A stretch of 64,000 nt of DNA from contig VIKE01000011.1 in the NCBI GenBank assembly GCA_008080565.1, positions 37,649-101,648 of the forward strand, read 5' to 3'. The stretch is from Rhodocyclaceae bacterium. GTDB taxonomy: Bacteria; Pseudomonadota; Gammaproteobacteria; Burkholderiales; Rhodocyclaceae. Shown here one piece after another: positions 47,001-55,685 of this stretch. Each line of letters starts with the position of its first letter. Positions within the stretch are counted from its first letter, which is position 1. Made by a program: the position numbers and the translations under genes. The notes under the pieces were generated by a model, which made no database searches, was not told the origin of the DNA, and saw only the letters and a list, made by a program, of their open reading frames with translations.

Positions 47001-47534
47001 ATGAGAGCCGTAGTACTGAACTGGCTGGCCATTGCAGCAATCTCTCTGATCCTGGGTGGATGCGCCTCGCCGGCGGACCGCGCGGCTATGACCCCGAAAG
47101 ATCTGACCGTCAGCAAACATTTTCCATATAGCCTGAAGGTCCAGACAGGTGGCGGCGCTCAGACCGGCGCCATGGACAGCAGCAATATCGCTGACGAGGA
47201 CCTAAAAGCCGCCATTGAAGAAGCCGTCGTCAAGAGCAAGCTGTTCAATACCATCGTCCAGGGGAACGATGGCGACTACGCGCTCAGCGTCAGTGTCACC
47301 AGCCTGTCGAAACCAGTGTTTGGCGGCACATTCACCGTTGAGCTTGAAACAGCCTGGTCGCTGACCAAACTATCCGATCGCTCCGTGGTCATGCGCAAAT
47401 CGGTAAAATCAAGTGGCACCGCCACCATGAGCGACGCCTTTGCTGGCGTAACCAGGCTGCGAATGGCTGTCGAAGCGGCAACCCGTAGCAATATCTCGCA
47501 AGGCCTCAGGGCAATCGCACTGTTGAACCTCTAA
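47001..47534 (+). CDS. Predicted lipoprotein (177 aa)
   Basis: It begins MRAVVLNWLAIAAISLILGGC with a lipobox (ILGGC). The mature domain (LKAAIEEAVVKSKLFNTIV ... DYALSVSVTSLSKPVFGGTFTVELETAW) has the alternating pattern of peptidoglycan- or LPS-associated small lipoproteins but no specific family is certain. It is translationally coupled to the gene before it. Confidence 0.8.
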   Translation: MRAVVLNWLAIAAISLILGGCASPADRAAMTPKDLTVSKHFPYSLKVQTGGGAQTGAMDSSNIADEDLKAAIEEAVVKSKLFNTIVQGNDGDYALSVSVTSLSKPVFGGTFTVELETAWSLTKLSDRSVVMRKSVKSSGTATMSDAFAGVTRLRMAVEAATRSNISQGLRAIALLNL

Positions 47535-47551
47535 CGATTTGTTACAAACAA

Positions 47552-47575
47552 GCCCGGCATCCATGTATGCCGGGC
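47552..47575 (+). terminator. Hairpin after lipoprotein operon
   Basis: A 9-bp stem GCCCGGCAT / ATGCCGGGC with a 6-nt loop lies 17 bp after the stop. It is followed by G rather than T residues, so termination is uncertain. Confidence 0.5.
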
Positions 47576-47624
47576 GGGGGGTGTCCGCGTTATTTGCTCA
47601 CATGACCCCCGGACACATTCCTCA

Positions 47625-47975
47625 ATGAACATCTCGCAAAAGCTTCTTCGCCTTGGCCTCGCTACCGCACTGATCGGCAGCCTGGGTGCCTGCGCAGTGG
47701 CACCTTATCCGGTGGGCTATCACCGGCCACCGCCGGCTTATGTCGAAACCTATCCGGGCTATGGCCAACCAAGCGGGACCATTTACTACAACTCCGGGTA
47801 TCGGCATTACAACGACCGTGGCGGCAGGTATTTCGATGATCGCGGTGGCCGCTATTACGATGACCGTCGTTATGAAGAGCCTCGTCGCCAGGCTGCGCCG
47901 TTGCCGCCCCCGCTGCAGTTGCACCGCGATGTTCGGCGCAGCCTAGGTTTGCCGCGCCTGCCGGGCATGCCCTGA
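47625..47975 (+). CDS. Predicted lipoprotein with Tyr/Arg/Gly-rich repeats
   Basis: This 116-residue protein has a lipobox (LGAC, about residue 22) and a mature region made of Pro/Tyr/Gly and short repeats (RGGRYFDDRGGRYYDDRRY). It is likely disordered and surface- or periplasm-exposed. It ends 5 bp before the convergent SPOR-protein gene. Function unknown. Confidence 0.75.
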   Translation: MNISQKLLRLGLATALIGSLGACAVAPYPVGYHRPPPAYVETYPGYGQPSGTIYYNSGYRHYNDRGGRYFDDRGGRYYDDRRYEEPRRQAAPLPPPLQLHRDVRRSLGLPRLPGMP

Positions 47976-47980
47976 ACGGC

Positions 47981-48775
47981 TTAGTTTTTACCCTTGGGCG
48001 GAACGAGGATGGTCTCGACGCCCAATTCCTTGAGCTTGGCCTGTGCCGCCTCGGCCTCTTGCCTGGTCTTGAATGGCCCAACCTGAACTCGGGTTTCCAG
48101 CGTTGACGGAACGCCGCTCAGGGTTAGCCGGGCATGCAGTTCCTCGGCACGCTGGACGCTCGAGAAAACGCCGGCCTGCAACAGGAACCCAGAGAACAGT
48201 CGAGACACGGCCGGCGGCGTAACCGCCGGCGCCGGGCGTACGTCAACGATCCGCGCAGCGGGCTTGGGCGGCGTTGGCTCAACTGGAACTGCGGCGCGTG
48301 GTGGCGGCAGGATATTTGATGGAGCGGTAGTCGCCTCCGGCACCGGTGCTGGCGGCTGAACAGCGACCGGCGATGGCGCTTGCGGCTTTTTGGTGGATTC
48401 CACGGTCGACGGGGATTTTGGCCGATTTTCGACAACCGCCTCCGGCTTGGCCTCGACCACGGCCGGCGTATGTGTCTCAACCTGCGGTGGAGGAGGCGGT
48501 TCAGCCGGCCCTGACTTTTCAGGCTCCGGTGGCGCGGGCAGGTTTTCGGCCGGGGTCACTGGCTGCGATGCTTCTTTTTTTGGTGCAACCGGCACGGGCT
48601 GGGTGAATACCTGCTCTTCCGATTCGTCCGGCGCCGTAGCCAGATAATCAAAGAATGCCAGCACGCCGAGCAGAACAGCGACCAGCACGCCGGCCACGGC
48701 CAGGCGCGCGAGGAGTTTGCTGCGAATCTCGCCGGCCCCCGCCTCGCTTTCGGAAACTTCCGGTTCTTCTGCCAT
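47981..48775 (-). CDS. SPOR-domain inner-membrane protein
   Basis: This 264-residue protein (start MAEEPEVSE at 48775) has one transmembrane helix (about 25-45), a long Pro/Glu/Val-rich periplasmic linker and a C-terminal SPOR domain (FLLQAGVFSSVQRAEELHARLTLSG ... VQVGPFKTRQEAEAAQAKLKELG). SPOR domains bind denuded peptidoglycan at the septum. A weak copy of the interspersed motif (48400-48433) lies in the linker codons. Confidence 0.88.
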   Translation of the reverse strand: MAEEPEVSESEAGAGEIRSKLLARLAVAGVLVAVLLGVLAFFDYLATAPDESEEQVFTQPVPVAPKKEASQPVTPAENLPAPPEPEKSGPAEPPPPPQVETHTPAVVEAKPEAVVENRPKSPSTVESTKKPQAPSPVAVQPPAPVPEATTAPSNILPPPRAAVPVEPTPPKPAARIVDVRPAPAVTPPAVSRLFSGFLLQAGVFSSVQRAEELHARLTLSGVPSTLETRVQVGPFKTRQEAEAAQAKLKELGVETILVPPKGKN

Positions 48776-48783
48776 TGCCACCC

Positions 48784-49272
48784 TCAACGTTCCTGACTTT
48801 TGGCCAGCGCCACGACCAGTTCGGCTTCGGCGCGGGCGATGCCGCAGCGTTCGGCGATCGCCGCCGGATCGTAACCCGAAACAGCCATCTGCATCGCGTC
48901 ACCATAAATGGGGGAAACCGTCTGGCCAGCGCGCAGATGGGCCAGCTCTTGATGCATGTCCTGGCGCAAGGCGGCCAGTTCGCCGCGAATGGCGTCGACT
49001 TCGTCGCGCATCTGGGCCAGTTCCTGCTCAAGACCGTTGCGCAAGGTGTCTCCGGCCAAACCCGCCGAGGCCAGCGCCCAGCTGTCGTCGACATTGGCGG
49101 AGGCCTCAGGCTGCTTCTCATCCGCTTCGTCGCCAGGCACGACCGACGGAACAGTTTTTTCTTTAACGGCCTGGCGATTGCGTGGCAGAAGCATGCGCAG
49201 CAAGACGAACAGCATGTAGGCTGCGACCAGCGCGATCAAGCCGATCACGCCTTCGCGCAGCCCCAGCGTCAT
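48784..49272 (-). CDS. DUF2802-domain protein
   Basis: This roughly 162-residue protein has an N-terminal transmembrane helix (GVIGLIALVAAYMLFVLLRM), an acidic linker, a coiled coil (LEQELAQMRDEVDAIRGELAALRQDM), and the DUF2802 C-terminal region (YGDAMQMAVSGYDPAAIAERCGIARAEAELVVALA), which resembles a helix-turn-helix. ATG 49272 is preferred to TTG 49296. It is upstream of the SPOR gene on the same strand. Confidence 0.82.
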   Translation of the reverse strand: MTLGLREGVIGLIALVAAYMLFVLLRMLLPRNRQAVKEKTVPSVVPGDEADEKQPEASANVDDSWALASAGLAGDTLRNGLEQELAQMRDEVDAIRGELAALRQDMHQELAHLRAGQTVSPIYGDAMQMAVSGYDPAAIAERCGIARAEAELVVALAKSQER

Positions 49273-49317
49273 GCCACCCAGTTCAAGCGCCGGCAATTTG
49301 GCCTCGGCCGCGACAGC

Positions 49318-50484
49318 TTAGAAACCCACCGAATATTGCACGCCGACGATATGGGCACTGGCGTCGTACTTGCCCTGCACTGCCCCTTGGGAAATGGTCG
49401 GATCGATAACATAAAGGTAGGTGTAGCCCAGATCGAACTTTCCGACGGGCCCCGCATTCCACTGGCCGCCGAGTGACAACCACAGACGATTGTTGTCCGG
49501 CACACGGGGCGAGCGATATTCGTCACGAACCGGCGTGCGGTCGAAGGCGATGCCGAACTTCAGCTTGGCTTTATCGGTCGCCTTGTAGCCGGCACCCCAG
49601 GCAAAACGCCAGGAGTTTTCGTAATTGAAGGTTTCGCTGCTCACCAGCCCTCCGCTGGCGCTGCTCATGACATTCAGCGCCTTCATTGAACTCCAGCGGG
49701 TGTAGGAGAGATCGCCCATTGCCTCCCAGCGATCCGATACCTGCTGCCAGACCGACAGGATGAAAGTATCAGGCAGCTTGACGTCGGCATAGACCGGCAA
49801 TGCTCCGTTAACCGTACCTTCAAGCTTGTGCTTGACTGCGGAGCGGTAGGAAATACCAACTCGCATGGCGGGGGACAGGGTGAACAATGCACCGGCATTC
49901 CAGCCCCAAGATGTATCGTCGGCCTTGAGGGTAACCAGCGCCCCCGGATTCCGCGTCAACTCACCTTCGATGCTCTGGTAGTTCAGGCCAAAGCCAAGCG
50001 ACACCTTGTCGCTGACACGATAGGCCAGGGAGGGATTGATGTTGATTGTCGTAATTTCCGACTTGATTGCCAGCGACTTGCCGGCCCAGTTGCTGTCATA
50101 TTCCGTGGCCAACCCGAACGGCGCCGAAATCCCCAAACCAAGGAAGAGGTCTTTGGTCAGTTGCCCCGAGAGATAGGCATTCGGTACGGCAGCCCAGCCG
50201 CCAGCGTCACCGCCCGACTTTACGCCGAACTGATCGCGGTATTCGTAGCTCGGGCCGACACCTGCGACCCCGGCTGAAAGCTGGATTCCGTTGCCAAGCT
50301 GGGTCATACCAGCCGGGTTGTAGAATATCGTGCTGGCGTTGTCGGCAACCGCAGCCGAGCCGGCGTAGGCGTTACCCAGACCGCTTGCATTTTGTTCCAG
50401 AAGCTGAAAAGCAGCCGCCGAAGCGGCGCCGGAAAACGCAACCAGCAACAGAGCCGGAACGATACGCAGGGTCATTTTATTCAT
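49318..50484 (-). CDS. FadL-family outer-membrane fatty acid/hydrophobic compound transporter
   Basis: This 388-residue protein has a signal peptide (cleaved after GAASA), the FadL N-terminal plug pattern AFQLLEQNASGLGNAYAG with NPAGM, alternating beta strands, and a terminal Phe (QYSVGF) expected of outer-membrane barrels. FadL proteins import long-chain fatty acids or aromatics. The substrate cannot be inferred. Confidence 0.92.
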   Translation of the reverse strand: MNKMTLRIVPALLLVAFSGAASAAAFQLLEQNASGLGNAYAGSAAVADNASTIFYNPAGMTQLGNGIQLSAGVAGVGPSYEYRDQFGVKSGGDAGGWAAVPNAYLSGQLTKDLFLGLGISAPFGLATEYDSNWAGKSLAIKSEITTININPSLAYRVSDKVSLGFGLNYQSIEGELTRNPGALVTLKADDTSWGWNAGALFTLSPAMRVGISYRSAVKHKLEGTVNGALPVYADVKLPDTFILSVWQQVSDRWEAMGDLSYTRWSSMKALNVMSSASGGLVSSETFNYENSWRFAWGAGYKATDKAKLKFGIAFDRTPVRDEYRSPRVPDNNRLWLSLGGQWNAGPVGKFDLGYTYLYVIDPTISQGAVQGKYDASAHIVGVQYSVGF

Positions 50485-50529
50485 TGGCTTGCTCCCTAAC
50501 AGGAGGGGTAATTGGATAACTGACGGATT

Positions 50530-50943
50530 TTAATCCATTTTCGGCGAGTTTTCGGGTGGAACCTTGCGCTTCATTCCGTCGCCATCAATGGCCACGTAAG
50601 TCAGTTCGGCTTCGGTGACCTTGACGATGATCGGCGCGGCGTAATTGCGTTCGGCATAGACCTCGACCTTGACCGTGATCGATGTCGTGCCGACACGCAC
50701 GATGTCGGCGTAGAGGCTGACGATGTCGCCGACTGAAACGGGCTGTTTGAACAGGAAGGAATTGACCGAAACGGTAGCCACCCGGCCACGCGCCCGGCGC
50801 ATGGCGGGAATGGCGCCAGCCACGTCAACCTGGGCCATGACCCAGCCGCCGAAGACATCGCCGTTCTGGTTGAGATCCGCCGGCATGGGCACGACGCGCA
50901 AGGTGGAGTGCTTGCCGGGAAGGGTGATCTGGTCGAGGGCCAT
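50530..50943 (-). CDS. Acyl-CoA thioesterase, YciA-like
   Basis: This 137-residue hotdog-fold protein carries the YciA/BACH signature MPADLNQNGDVFGGWVMAQVD, with the catalytic Asp in NGDVFGGW. It continues with RRARGRVATVSVNSFLFKQPVSVGD. Such enzymes hydrolyse many acyl-CoAs. It lies 45 bp upstream of the FadL-like gene on the same strand. Confidence 0.94.
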   Translation of the reverse strand: MALDQITLPGKHSTLRVVPMPADLNQNGDVFGGWVMAQVDVAGAIPAMRRARGRVATVSVNSFLFKQPVSVGDIVSLYADIVRVGTTSITVKVEVYAERNYAAPIIVKVTEAELTYVAIDGDGMKRKVPPENSPKMD

Positions 50944-51047
50944 TTGTTGTCCAAAACGCTATGTATGTCGGGATTTTCCCGGAAAGCGGGCAGTTTTCAT
51001 ATACTCGCAGAAGTCACCTCACCCGCCAATCTCCGTCAGGCCCCTCC

Positions 51048-52865
51048 ATGCGCCGTAGCACCGCCCTTCCCAAACCGCCCGCCGGACAACCTCTGCCGGA
51101 AACCCATGTGTGGCTGACCTTGCGCACGCTCTTCCCCTACCTTTGGCAATACCGTCTGCGCGTTCTTGCCGCGATGGCTTGCCTGATCAGCGCCAAGGTG
51201 GCCAATGTCGGGGTGCCACTGGTTTTCAAGGAGATGATCGACGGGCTGTCGGGCGGCGAGCAACTGCTTGCCTTGCCGATTCTGCTGCTCGTTCTTTACG
51301 GCACGCTGCGCTTTTCCACCTCGCTGTTTCAGGAACTGCGCGAAATCCTCTTCGCCCGGGTCACGCAACGCGCCGTCCGGCAGGTGTCGCTGGAAGTCTT
51401 CCGCCATCTGCACGCGCTGTCGCTGCGTTTTCATCTCGAACGGCAGACCGGCGGCGTGTCGCGCGATATCGAACGGGGCAGCCGGTCGATCTCCAGCCTG
51501 ATTTCCTACACGCTTTATTCGATCCTGCCGACACTGGTCGAAATCGGCCTGGTTCTTGGCATCCTGCTCGTCAAATACGACATCGGTTATGTCGTCATCA
51601 CGCTGATTTCCCTGGTCACCTACGTTGTTTTCACCATCAAGGTCAGCAACTGGCGCATCGACATCCGCCGCGCCGTCAATGAAAACGACTCGGCGGCCAA
51701 CACGCGTGCGGTCGATAGCCTGCTCAACTACGAGACGGTCAAGTATTTCAACAACGAAGCTTGGGAAGCCCGCCGTTACGACGAACAACTGATCAAATGG
51801 GAAGAGGCGGCAACGCGCAGCCAGACGACGCTGGCTTTTCTCAATCTCGGCCAGCAGGCGATCATCGCGCTGGGTGTCACGGCCATGATGTGGCGCGCAG
51901 CGAGCGGCGTTGTCGATGGCCGGATGACCATCGGCGACCTCGTGCTGGTCAATGCCTTCCTGATCCAGCTCTACATGCCGCTCAATTTCCTCGGCATCGT
52001 TTACCGCGAAATTCGCCAGGCGCTGACAGATATCGAACGGATGTTCAAACTGCTCAACGAGAACCGCGAAATCGCCGATGCGCCGGATGCCCGCGACCTG
52101 CCAACCGGCCCCCTGCAGGTCAATTTCGACGCCGTCGAGTTCGCCTACGAGTCGAACCGGCAAATTCTGAAAAACCTGAGTTTTGCCATTCCTCCCGGCA
52201 AGACGGTGGCCGTCGTCGGTCATTCCGGGGCCGGCAAGTCGACGCTGTCTCGACTGCTTTACCGTTTCTACGACGTCACGGGCGGTGCCGTCCAGATCAA
52301 CGGCCACGATCTGCGCGCCTTGAAGCAAACCAGCCTGCGTGCCGCCATCGGCATCGTCCCGCAGGACACGGTGCTGTTCAACGACACCATTTTCTACAAC
52401 ATCAATTACGGCCGCCCGGAAGCCAGTCGCGACGAGGTTTTCGCCGCGGCGCGGGCCGCCCAGTTGCACGACTTCATTGAATCCTTGCCGCTCAAGTACG
52501 AGACACGCGTCGGCGAGCGCGGACTCAAATTATCCGGCGGCGAAAAGCAACGTGTCGCCATTGCCCGGGCCCTGCTCAAGAATCCGCCGATCCTGATCTT
52601 CGACGAAGCCACTTCGGCGCTCGACTCGGCGACCGAACGGGCCATTCAAACGCAACTGGAACAAGTCGCCATTGGCCATACGACACTGGTTATTGCCCAC
52701 CGATTGTCTACGGTCATGAATGCCGACGAAATCCTGGTCATGAACGAGGGGCGGATCGTCGAGCGCGGCAGCCATACCGCTCTGCTGGCCGCCGACGGCA
52801 CTTACGCCCGGATGTGGACGCTGCAACAGCAGGAAGATCGCGACATGGAGCCGATCACGCCGTGA
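51048..52865 (+). CDS. ABC exporter of the Atm1/HMT1 type
   Basis: This 605-residue half-transporter has six transmembrane helices fused to one nucleotide-binding domain. The ATPase has Walker A GHSGAGKST, the signature LSGGEKQR and Walker B ILIFDEATSALD. The NYETVKYFNNEAWEARRYDE segment is diagnostic for the Atm1/HMT1/ABCB7 class that exports glutathione-related or metal-thiol compounds. ATG 51048 is preferred over 50961. It is followed directly by the CHASE kinase gene (GTGA overlap). Confidence 0.93.
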   Translation: MRRSTALPKPPAGQPLPETHVWLTLRTLFPYLWQYRLRVLAAMACLISAKVANVGVPLVFKEMIDGLSGGEQLLALPILLLVLYGTLRFSTSLFQELREILFARVTQRAVRQVSLEVFRHLHALSLRFHLERQTGGVSRDIERGSRSISSLISYTLYSILPTLVEIGLVLGILLVKYDIGYVVITLISLVTYVVFTIKVSNWRIDIRRAVNENDSAANTRAVDSLLNYETVKYFNNEAWEARRYDEQLIKWEEAATRSQTTLAFLNLGQQAIIALGVTAMMWRAASGVVDGRMTIGDLVLVNAFLIQLYMPLNFLGIVYREIRQALTDIERMFKLLNENREIADAPDARDLPTGPLQVNFDAVEFAYESNRQILKNLSFAIPPGKTVAVVGHSGAGKSTLSRLLYRFYDVTGGAVQINGHDLRALKQTSLRAAIGIVPQDTVLFNDTIFYNINYGRPEASRDEVFAAARAAQLHDFIESLPLKYETRVGERGLKLSGGEKQRVAIARALLKNPPILIFDEATSALDSATERAIQTQLEQVAIGHTTLVIAHRLSTVMNADEILVMNEGRIVERGSHTALLAADGTYARMWTLQQQEDRDMEPITP

Positions 52866-54769
52866 ATGCAATGCGCGGCACAACATTGAGGCGAAACCGT
52901 GGCAACTGGTTGTTGCCACTGGTGACTTTCTTGTTGCTGGCCTTGGTGACGCTCGCGACTTGGCACTGGCAGCTGCGCCTGGAGACTCACGCCGAGGAAC
53001 TGGCCAACAATCAGGAAAGCGCGGCGATTACGGCCGAGATTCGCGACCGCCTGAATCTGCACGGCCAGTTCCTCCGCTCGCTGCAGGCCTTTGCCACTGC
53101 GGCGCCGATGCAGGATCTGGCAACGTGGCGACGTTTTGCCAAGGCCATGGAAACCGAGGGCAGCCTGACCGGGATGTTTGCCTTCGCCTATGCCCCGGTT
53201 GTGCATGGCGACGCCGCAGAGTCATTTCAAAAATCGAGCAAAATTCCGGTTGACCGTAGCAGGCTGCGAATTTTCCCTAAAACCGACTCCCGGCTGGTCT
53301 TGCCGCTTGTCTTTATCGCACCGGAGTCGCCAGCCCTTCAAGCCGTGATCGGTTTTGACCTGTTGTCCGAGCCAACTCGCCGCGAAGCGATCAACCGCGC
53401 CATCCTTACCGGCAAAATCGCGATGACGGCACCCATCGAACTTCAGCCCGACAAAGGAAAAAAACGTCCGGGCTTCCAGATGGTCCAGGCCATCTTCCAC
53501 GACCGCACCTTGACCAGCCGCCTCGACACGAACAAGCGCGCTTTCGCCGGCGTCGTCCTGACGGCTTATCGCTTCGACGAGTTCATGTCGTCCTTCAAGC
53601 TTCCCCTCGGCAGCCGCTTCGTGCTGCAAATCTTTGACGAATCACTGGCCGGAGACAGCGCCGAGGCTTCGGTCCCGACCCTGATCTACAACTCGGACCC
53701 CAGCCACAGCATTGGCGATGCACCTTTGCTGCATCACGAAATCGATTTTGGCGGCCGCAACTGGATTCTTCACTTTTATTTGAACAGCCATGCCAACAAA
53801 GGACTCGACACCCCGGCATTGGTTCTCTACGGCGGACTTCTGGGTAGCCTGCTGCTGGCGCTCCTCGTTCACCACCTTGCCACCCATCGAGAACGCGCTG
53901 AACGCTATGCACTCTCCCTGACACGAGAGCTGAGCGAGCACCGCGACCATTTGCAGGAACTCGTCCACGAGCGAACAGCCAGTCTCGAAAGCGCCTTGCA
54001 GCAGGCGCGCGCCGCCAGCCAGGCAAAATCGGAGTTTCTGGCCAACATGTCGCATGAGCTACGCACGCCGATGCATGCCATCCTCGGCTTTGTCGAACTC
54101 GGCAACCGACGCGCCGCGAATGCCAACGACCCCAGAATCACCCAGTACTTCCAGCGTATCGACCAAAGCGGGCAACGCCTGCTCACCCTGATCGATGAAT
54201 TGCTCGATCTCTCGAAACTGGATGCCGGGCAAATGGCCTTGCACCCGATCACTTTCGACGTGCTTGCCTTGGTCAAGCAGGTCGGGGCACAGCTCGAATC
54301 GCTGCTGATCGATCGCAAGTTGCAACTCGATATCAGCAACCTGGCGGCGAGCACTCGCCTCACCGCCGACGAAGGCCGGATAACCCAGGTCATCTGCAAC
54401 CTGCTCTCCAACGCCATCAAATTTTCACCGGAAGGCGGATGTATTCGCATCGAAATATCGGAAGCCAAACTCCCGGCGGGCCGGCGCGTCGAGGACAGCG
54501 GTTTGCAAACGGCACTGGCCATCAGCTTCATTGATCAGGGAATCGGCATACCAAGCGATGAACTGGAGCACATTTTCGAAAAGTTCGTGCAAAGTAGCGC
54601 CACCAAGAACGGGGCGGGTGGAACGGGACTCGGGCTGGCTATTTGCCGGGCAATTGTTGCCCAGCACCGTGGTACGATTGCAGCCCACAACAATCCAGGG
54701 CCAGGCGCCTGTTTCGTCGTCACCCTGCCATTGAACTGCTGGATGGAAAAATCGGGACAACATGACTAA
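52862..54769 (+). CDS. CHASE-domain sensor histidine kinase
   Basis: This roughly 635-residue protein starts at GTG 52862 overlapping the ABC gene stop. The N-terminal helix and a periplasmic CHASE domain (about 45-310, with FDLLSEPTRREAINRA) are followed by a second transmembrane helix, a coiled coil, the HisKA H-box MSHELRTPMHAILG and the HATPase boxes (NLLSNAIKF, GGTGLGLAICRAIV). It has no receiver of its own; the next two genes carry receivers. Motif copy 12 falls in the CHASE region, read as FQKSSKIPVDRS. Confidence 0.93.
   Translation: MNAMRGTTLRRNRGNWLLPLVTFLLLALVTLATWHWQLRLETHAEELANNQESAAITAEIRDRLNLHGQFLRSLQAFATAAPMQDLATWRRFAKAMETEGSLTGMFAFAYAPVVHGDAAESFQKSSKIPVDRSRLRIFPKTDSRLVLPLVFIAPESPALQAVIGFDLLSEPTRREAINRAILTGKIAMTAPIELQPDKGKKRPGFQMVQAIFHDRTLTSRLDTNKRAFAGVVLTAYRFDEFMSSFKLPLGSRFVLQIFDESLAGDSAEASVPTLIYNSDPSHSIGDAPLLHHEIDFGGRNWILHFYLNSHANKGLDTPALVLYGGLLGSLLLALLVHHLATHRERAERYALSLTRELSEHRDHLQELVHERTASLESALQQARAASQAKSEFLANMSHELRTPMHAILGFVELGNRRAANANDPRITQYFQRIDQSGQRLLTLIDELLDLSKLDAGQMALHPITFDVLALVKQVGAQLESLLIDRKLQLDISNLAASTRLTADEGRITQVICNLLSNAIKFSPEGGCIRIEISEAKLPAGRRVEDSGLQTALAISFIDQGIGIPSDELEHIFEKFVQSSATKNGAGGTGLGLAICRAIVAQHRGTIAAHNNPGPGACFVVTLPLNCWMEKSGQHD
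53225..53259 (-). repeat. 35-bp interspersed motif, copy 12 (inside CHASE kinase gene)
   Basis: On the minus strand: CTACGGTCAACCGG, AATTTTGCTCG, ATTTTTGAAA. One mismatch in the first block and several in the A/T blocks. Confidence 0.72.
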
Positions 54770-55685
54770 GAAACGTGTCTTGCTGGTGGACGACGAAGAA
54801 CTCAACCTGGAAATTCTGGTCGAGTATTTCGAAGGGGAAGATCCCTTCGTCCTGCAAACAGCAGACAGCGGCGAAGCCGCGTGGCAACTGCTACAACATC
54901 CGGAAAGCGATTTCAAACTTATCCTGCTGGACCGGATGATGCCAGGGCTGGACGGCATCGCCCTACTCAAAAGGATGAAGGGCGACCCGCGCCTCTCCGG
55001 CATCCCCGTCATCATGCAGACGGCCGCCAATTCCCCCGAGCAGATTCGCGAAGGTCTCGAAGCCGGCGCTTACTACTACCTGACCAAGCCCTACCGTCGA
55101 GACAGTCTGCTCGCCATCGTTCACGCGGCGCTGAGTGATGCCGAGGCACGTAACTCGCTTAGCCGGCAGTTGCACCAGCACATCAACTCGCTGCAGTTTC
55201 TCGACCGCGCTGAATTTTCAATCCGGACCGTCGATGAAGCAGCCCAATTGGCCTCGTTTATTGCGCACGCCTGCCCGAATCCCGAAGCTGCTGTGATGGG
55301 AATTTCCGAGTTGCTGATCAACGGGGTGGAGCACGGCAATCTCGGCTTGGCCTATGCCGAGAAAAGCATTTTGAAACAAGAGGATCGCTGGCACGAAGAG
55401 ATCATCCGACGCGCCGCCCTGCCGGAAAATGCAGCCAAGGAAGTCCGCCTGAGCTATCACCGTCAGCCTGAAGCCATCACCCTTCGCATCTGCGACCAAG
55501 GCAGTGGATTTCCATGGCAAAACTATCTCGAAATGGACCCTGAGCGCGCCTTTGATCCCAATGGTCGCGGTATAGCAATGGCCCGCATGCTGAGCTTCAG
55601 CAGCATCACCTATGAGGGCAGCGGCAATATTGCCGTCGCCACCATTCGCTGTGGCAATGGAAACAATGGTGAGCATCAAACATGA
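54762..55685 (+). CDS. Response regulator with RsbW-like HATPase output domain
   Basis: This 307-residue protein has a receiver domain (about 1-125; DD at 10-11, phosphoacceptor in LILLDRMMPG, TKPYRRD). A C-terminal anti-sigma-factor-type HATPase domain follows (GISELLINGVEHGNLGL ... RICDQGSGFPWQNY ... NGRGIAMARML). This is the composition of kinase-type switch proteins. It overlaps the kinase gene by 8 bp and the next gene by 4 bp. A partner-switching function with the following PP2C phosphatase is likely. Confidence 0.9.
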   Translation: MTKKRVLLVDDEELNLEILVEYFEGEDPFVLQTADSGEAAWQLLQHPESDFKLILLDRMMPGLDGIALLKRMKGDPRLSGIPVIMQTAANSPEQIREGLEAGAYYYLTKPYRRDSLLAIVHAALSDAEARNSLSRQLHQHINSLQFLDRAEFSIRTVDEAAQLASFIAHACPNPEAAVMGISELLINGVEHGNLGLAYAEKSILKQEDRWHEEIIRRAALPENAAKEVRLSYHRQPEAITLRICDQGSGFPWQNYLEMDPERAFDPNGRGIAMARMLSFSSITYEGSGNIAVATIRCGNGNNGEHQT